From contig NZ_WTVA01000014.1 in the NCBI RefSeq assembly GCF_009882935.1, positions 124,001 to 188,000 on the forward strand: a stretch of 64,000 bases of DNA, written 5' to 3'. This stretch comes from Sneathiella chungangensis. GTDB taxonomy: Bacteria > Pseudomonadota > Alphaproteobacteria > Sneathiellales > Sneathiellaceae. The translations under genes and the position numbers were made by a program. The notes under the pieces are model-generated. The model saw only the letters and a program-made list of their open reading frames with translations, did no database searches and was not told the DNA's origin. Below are positions 63,818-64,000 of the stretch, piece by piece; position 1 is the first letter of the stretch; every line of letters starts with the position of its first letter.

Positions 63818-64000
63818 ATGAAAATACTCCTCATCGAAGATGATGTCGAAACAGCCAATTACATCAAAAAGGGGCTGCTGCAGGAGGGGTATACGGTCGA
63901 TTGGGTAGCTGACGGACGCGATGGTGTTGTTCAGGGCGCATCTGAAAACTACAATCTGATAATTACCGACAGGATGCTGCCGGCACTGGACGGGCTTTCA
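63818..64000 (+). CDS. Response regulator, OmpR/PhoB type (3' partial)
   Basis: 61 codons before the window ends. MKILLIEDDVETANYIKKG starts a receiver domain with the acidic pair, and LIITDRMLPALDGLS contains the phosphoacceptor Asp within TDRMLP. The wording RMLP, instead of MMLP, resembles regulators of the QseB/CopR-like group. Starts at 63797 and 63806 are also in frame; 63818 gives the usual receiver N-terminus and a sensible leader after the TATAAT. The output domain is beyond the edge. Confidence 0.85.
   Translation, partial: MKILLIEDDVETANYIKKGLLQEGYTVDWVADGRDGVVQGASENYNLIITDRMLPALDGLS

Noticed and set aside
1-64000. CRISPR arrays, tRNA, rRNA, insertion sequences, integrases, toxin-antitoxin pairs
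   Set aside because: No regularly spaced repeats, tRNA-like foldable segments, transposase motifs (DDE), recombinase motifs or typical toxin pairs were seen by reading; small ORFs in other frames are shadows.

Overview
This window is ordinary chromosomal DNA of an alphaproteobacterium, dense with genes. The evidence is the gene content and order: a CoA pyrophosphatase / DUF6111 / CCA-transferase block, DUF1285, a moxR-DUF58-DUF4159 operon, DUF1194, DUF1499, class I PhaC, two TRAP transporters and FNR/FixK-type regulatory sites. GC looks mid-50s percent by eye (not computed). I cannot name the genus; a marine or sediment group close to Rhodospirillales/Sneathiella would fit. I see no rRNA, tRNA, CRISPR array, insertion sequence or phage gene.

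Layout. 1-6.2 kb holds housekeeping and repair genes: a GNAT acetyltransferase cut by the left edge, a lytic transglycosylase, Ada, an unknown VDWSA protein, CCA-adding enzyme, DUF6111, NUDIX CoA pyrophosphatase and DUF1285. 6.3-13.1 kb is a four-gene MoxR/DUF58/DUF4159/membrane-protein operon, probably for envelope work. 13.1-26.7 kb is a mosaic of single genes: GNAT, flavin reductase, DUF1194, AsmA, rhodanese, acyl-CoA dehydrogenase, sulfotransferase, DUF1499, ChaC, a GT25 glycosyltransferase, an amino-acid permease, a UspA-like protein and a Lon-family protease. 27.1-38.1 kb is a nutrient-uptake block: a TRAP transporter with an amidase and a 2-hydroxyacid dehydrogenase, then a five-gene Dpp/Nik-like ABC transporter.

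38.2-46.1 kb is an operon-like run of PHA synthase, a PhaJ-like hydratase fused to a phosphotransacylase, an acetate/butyrate-type kinase, a SulP anion transporter and a two-domain kinase/ATPase. 46.2-49.8 kb is an Lrp-controlled arginine-to-proline unit (arginase, ornithine cyclodeaminase) with a luciferase-like oxidoreductase. 49.9-53.5 kb has a fatty-acid desaturase with a disturbed 5' end, a MarR regulator, a MATE exporter and a LysE exporter. 53.5-59.3 kb holds an operon for sulfide/persulfide oxidation (MBL dioxygenase and DUF442-SQR fusion) and a cbpA-cbpM-ftsH proteostasis operon. 59.5-63.5 kb is a second TRAP transporter with a CaiB-type CoA transferase. The right edge cuts a response-regulator gene.

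The most connected signal is regulatory. Three sites matching TTGAY-N4-RTCAA lie upstream of phaC, the persulfide dioxygenase and cbpA, each about 30 bases from a -10-like hexamer, as in class II FNR/FixK promoters. They suggest one low-oxygen regulon in this 21-kb stretch that joins PHA and acyl-phosphate metabolism, sulfide detoxification and protein quality control. I found no clearly new defence or mobile system.
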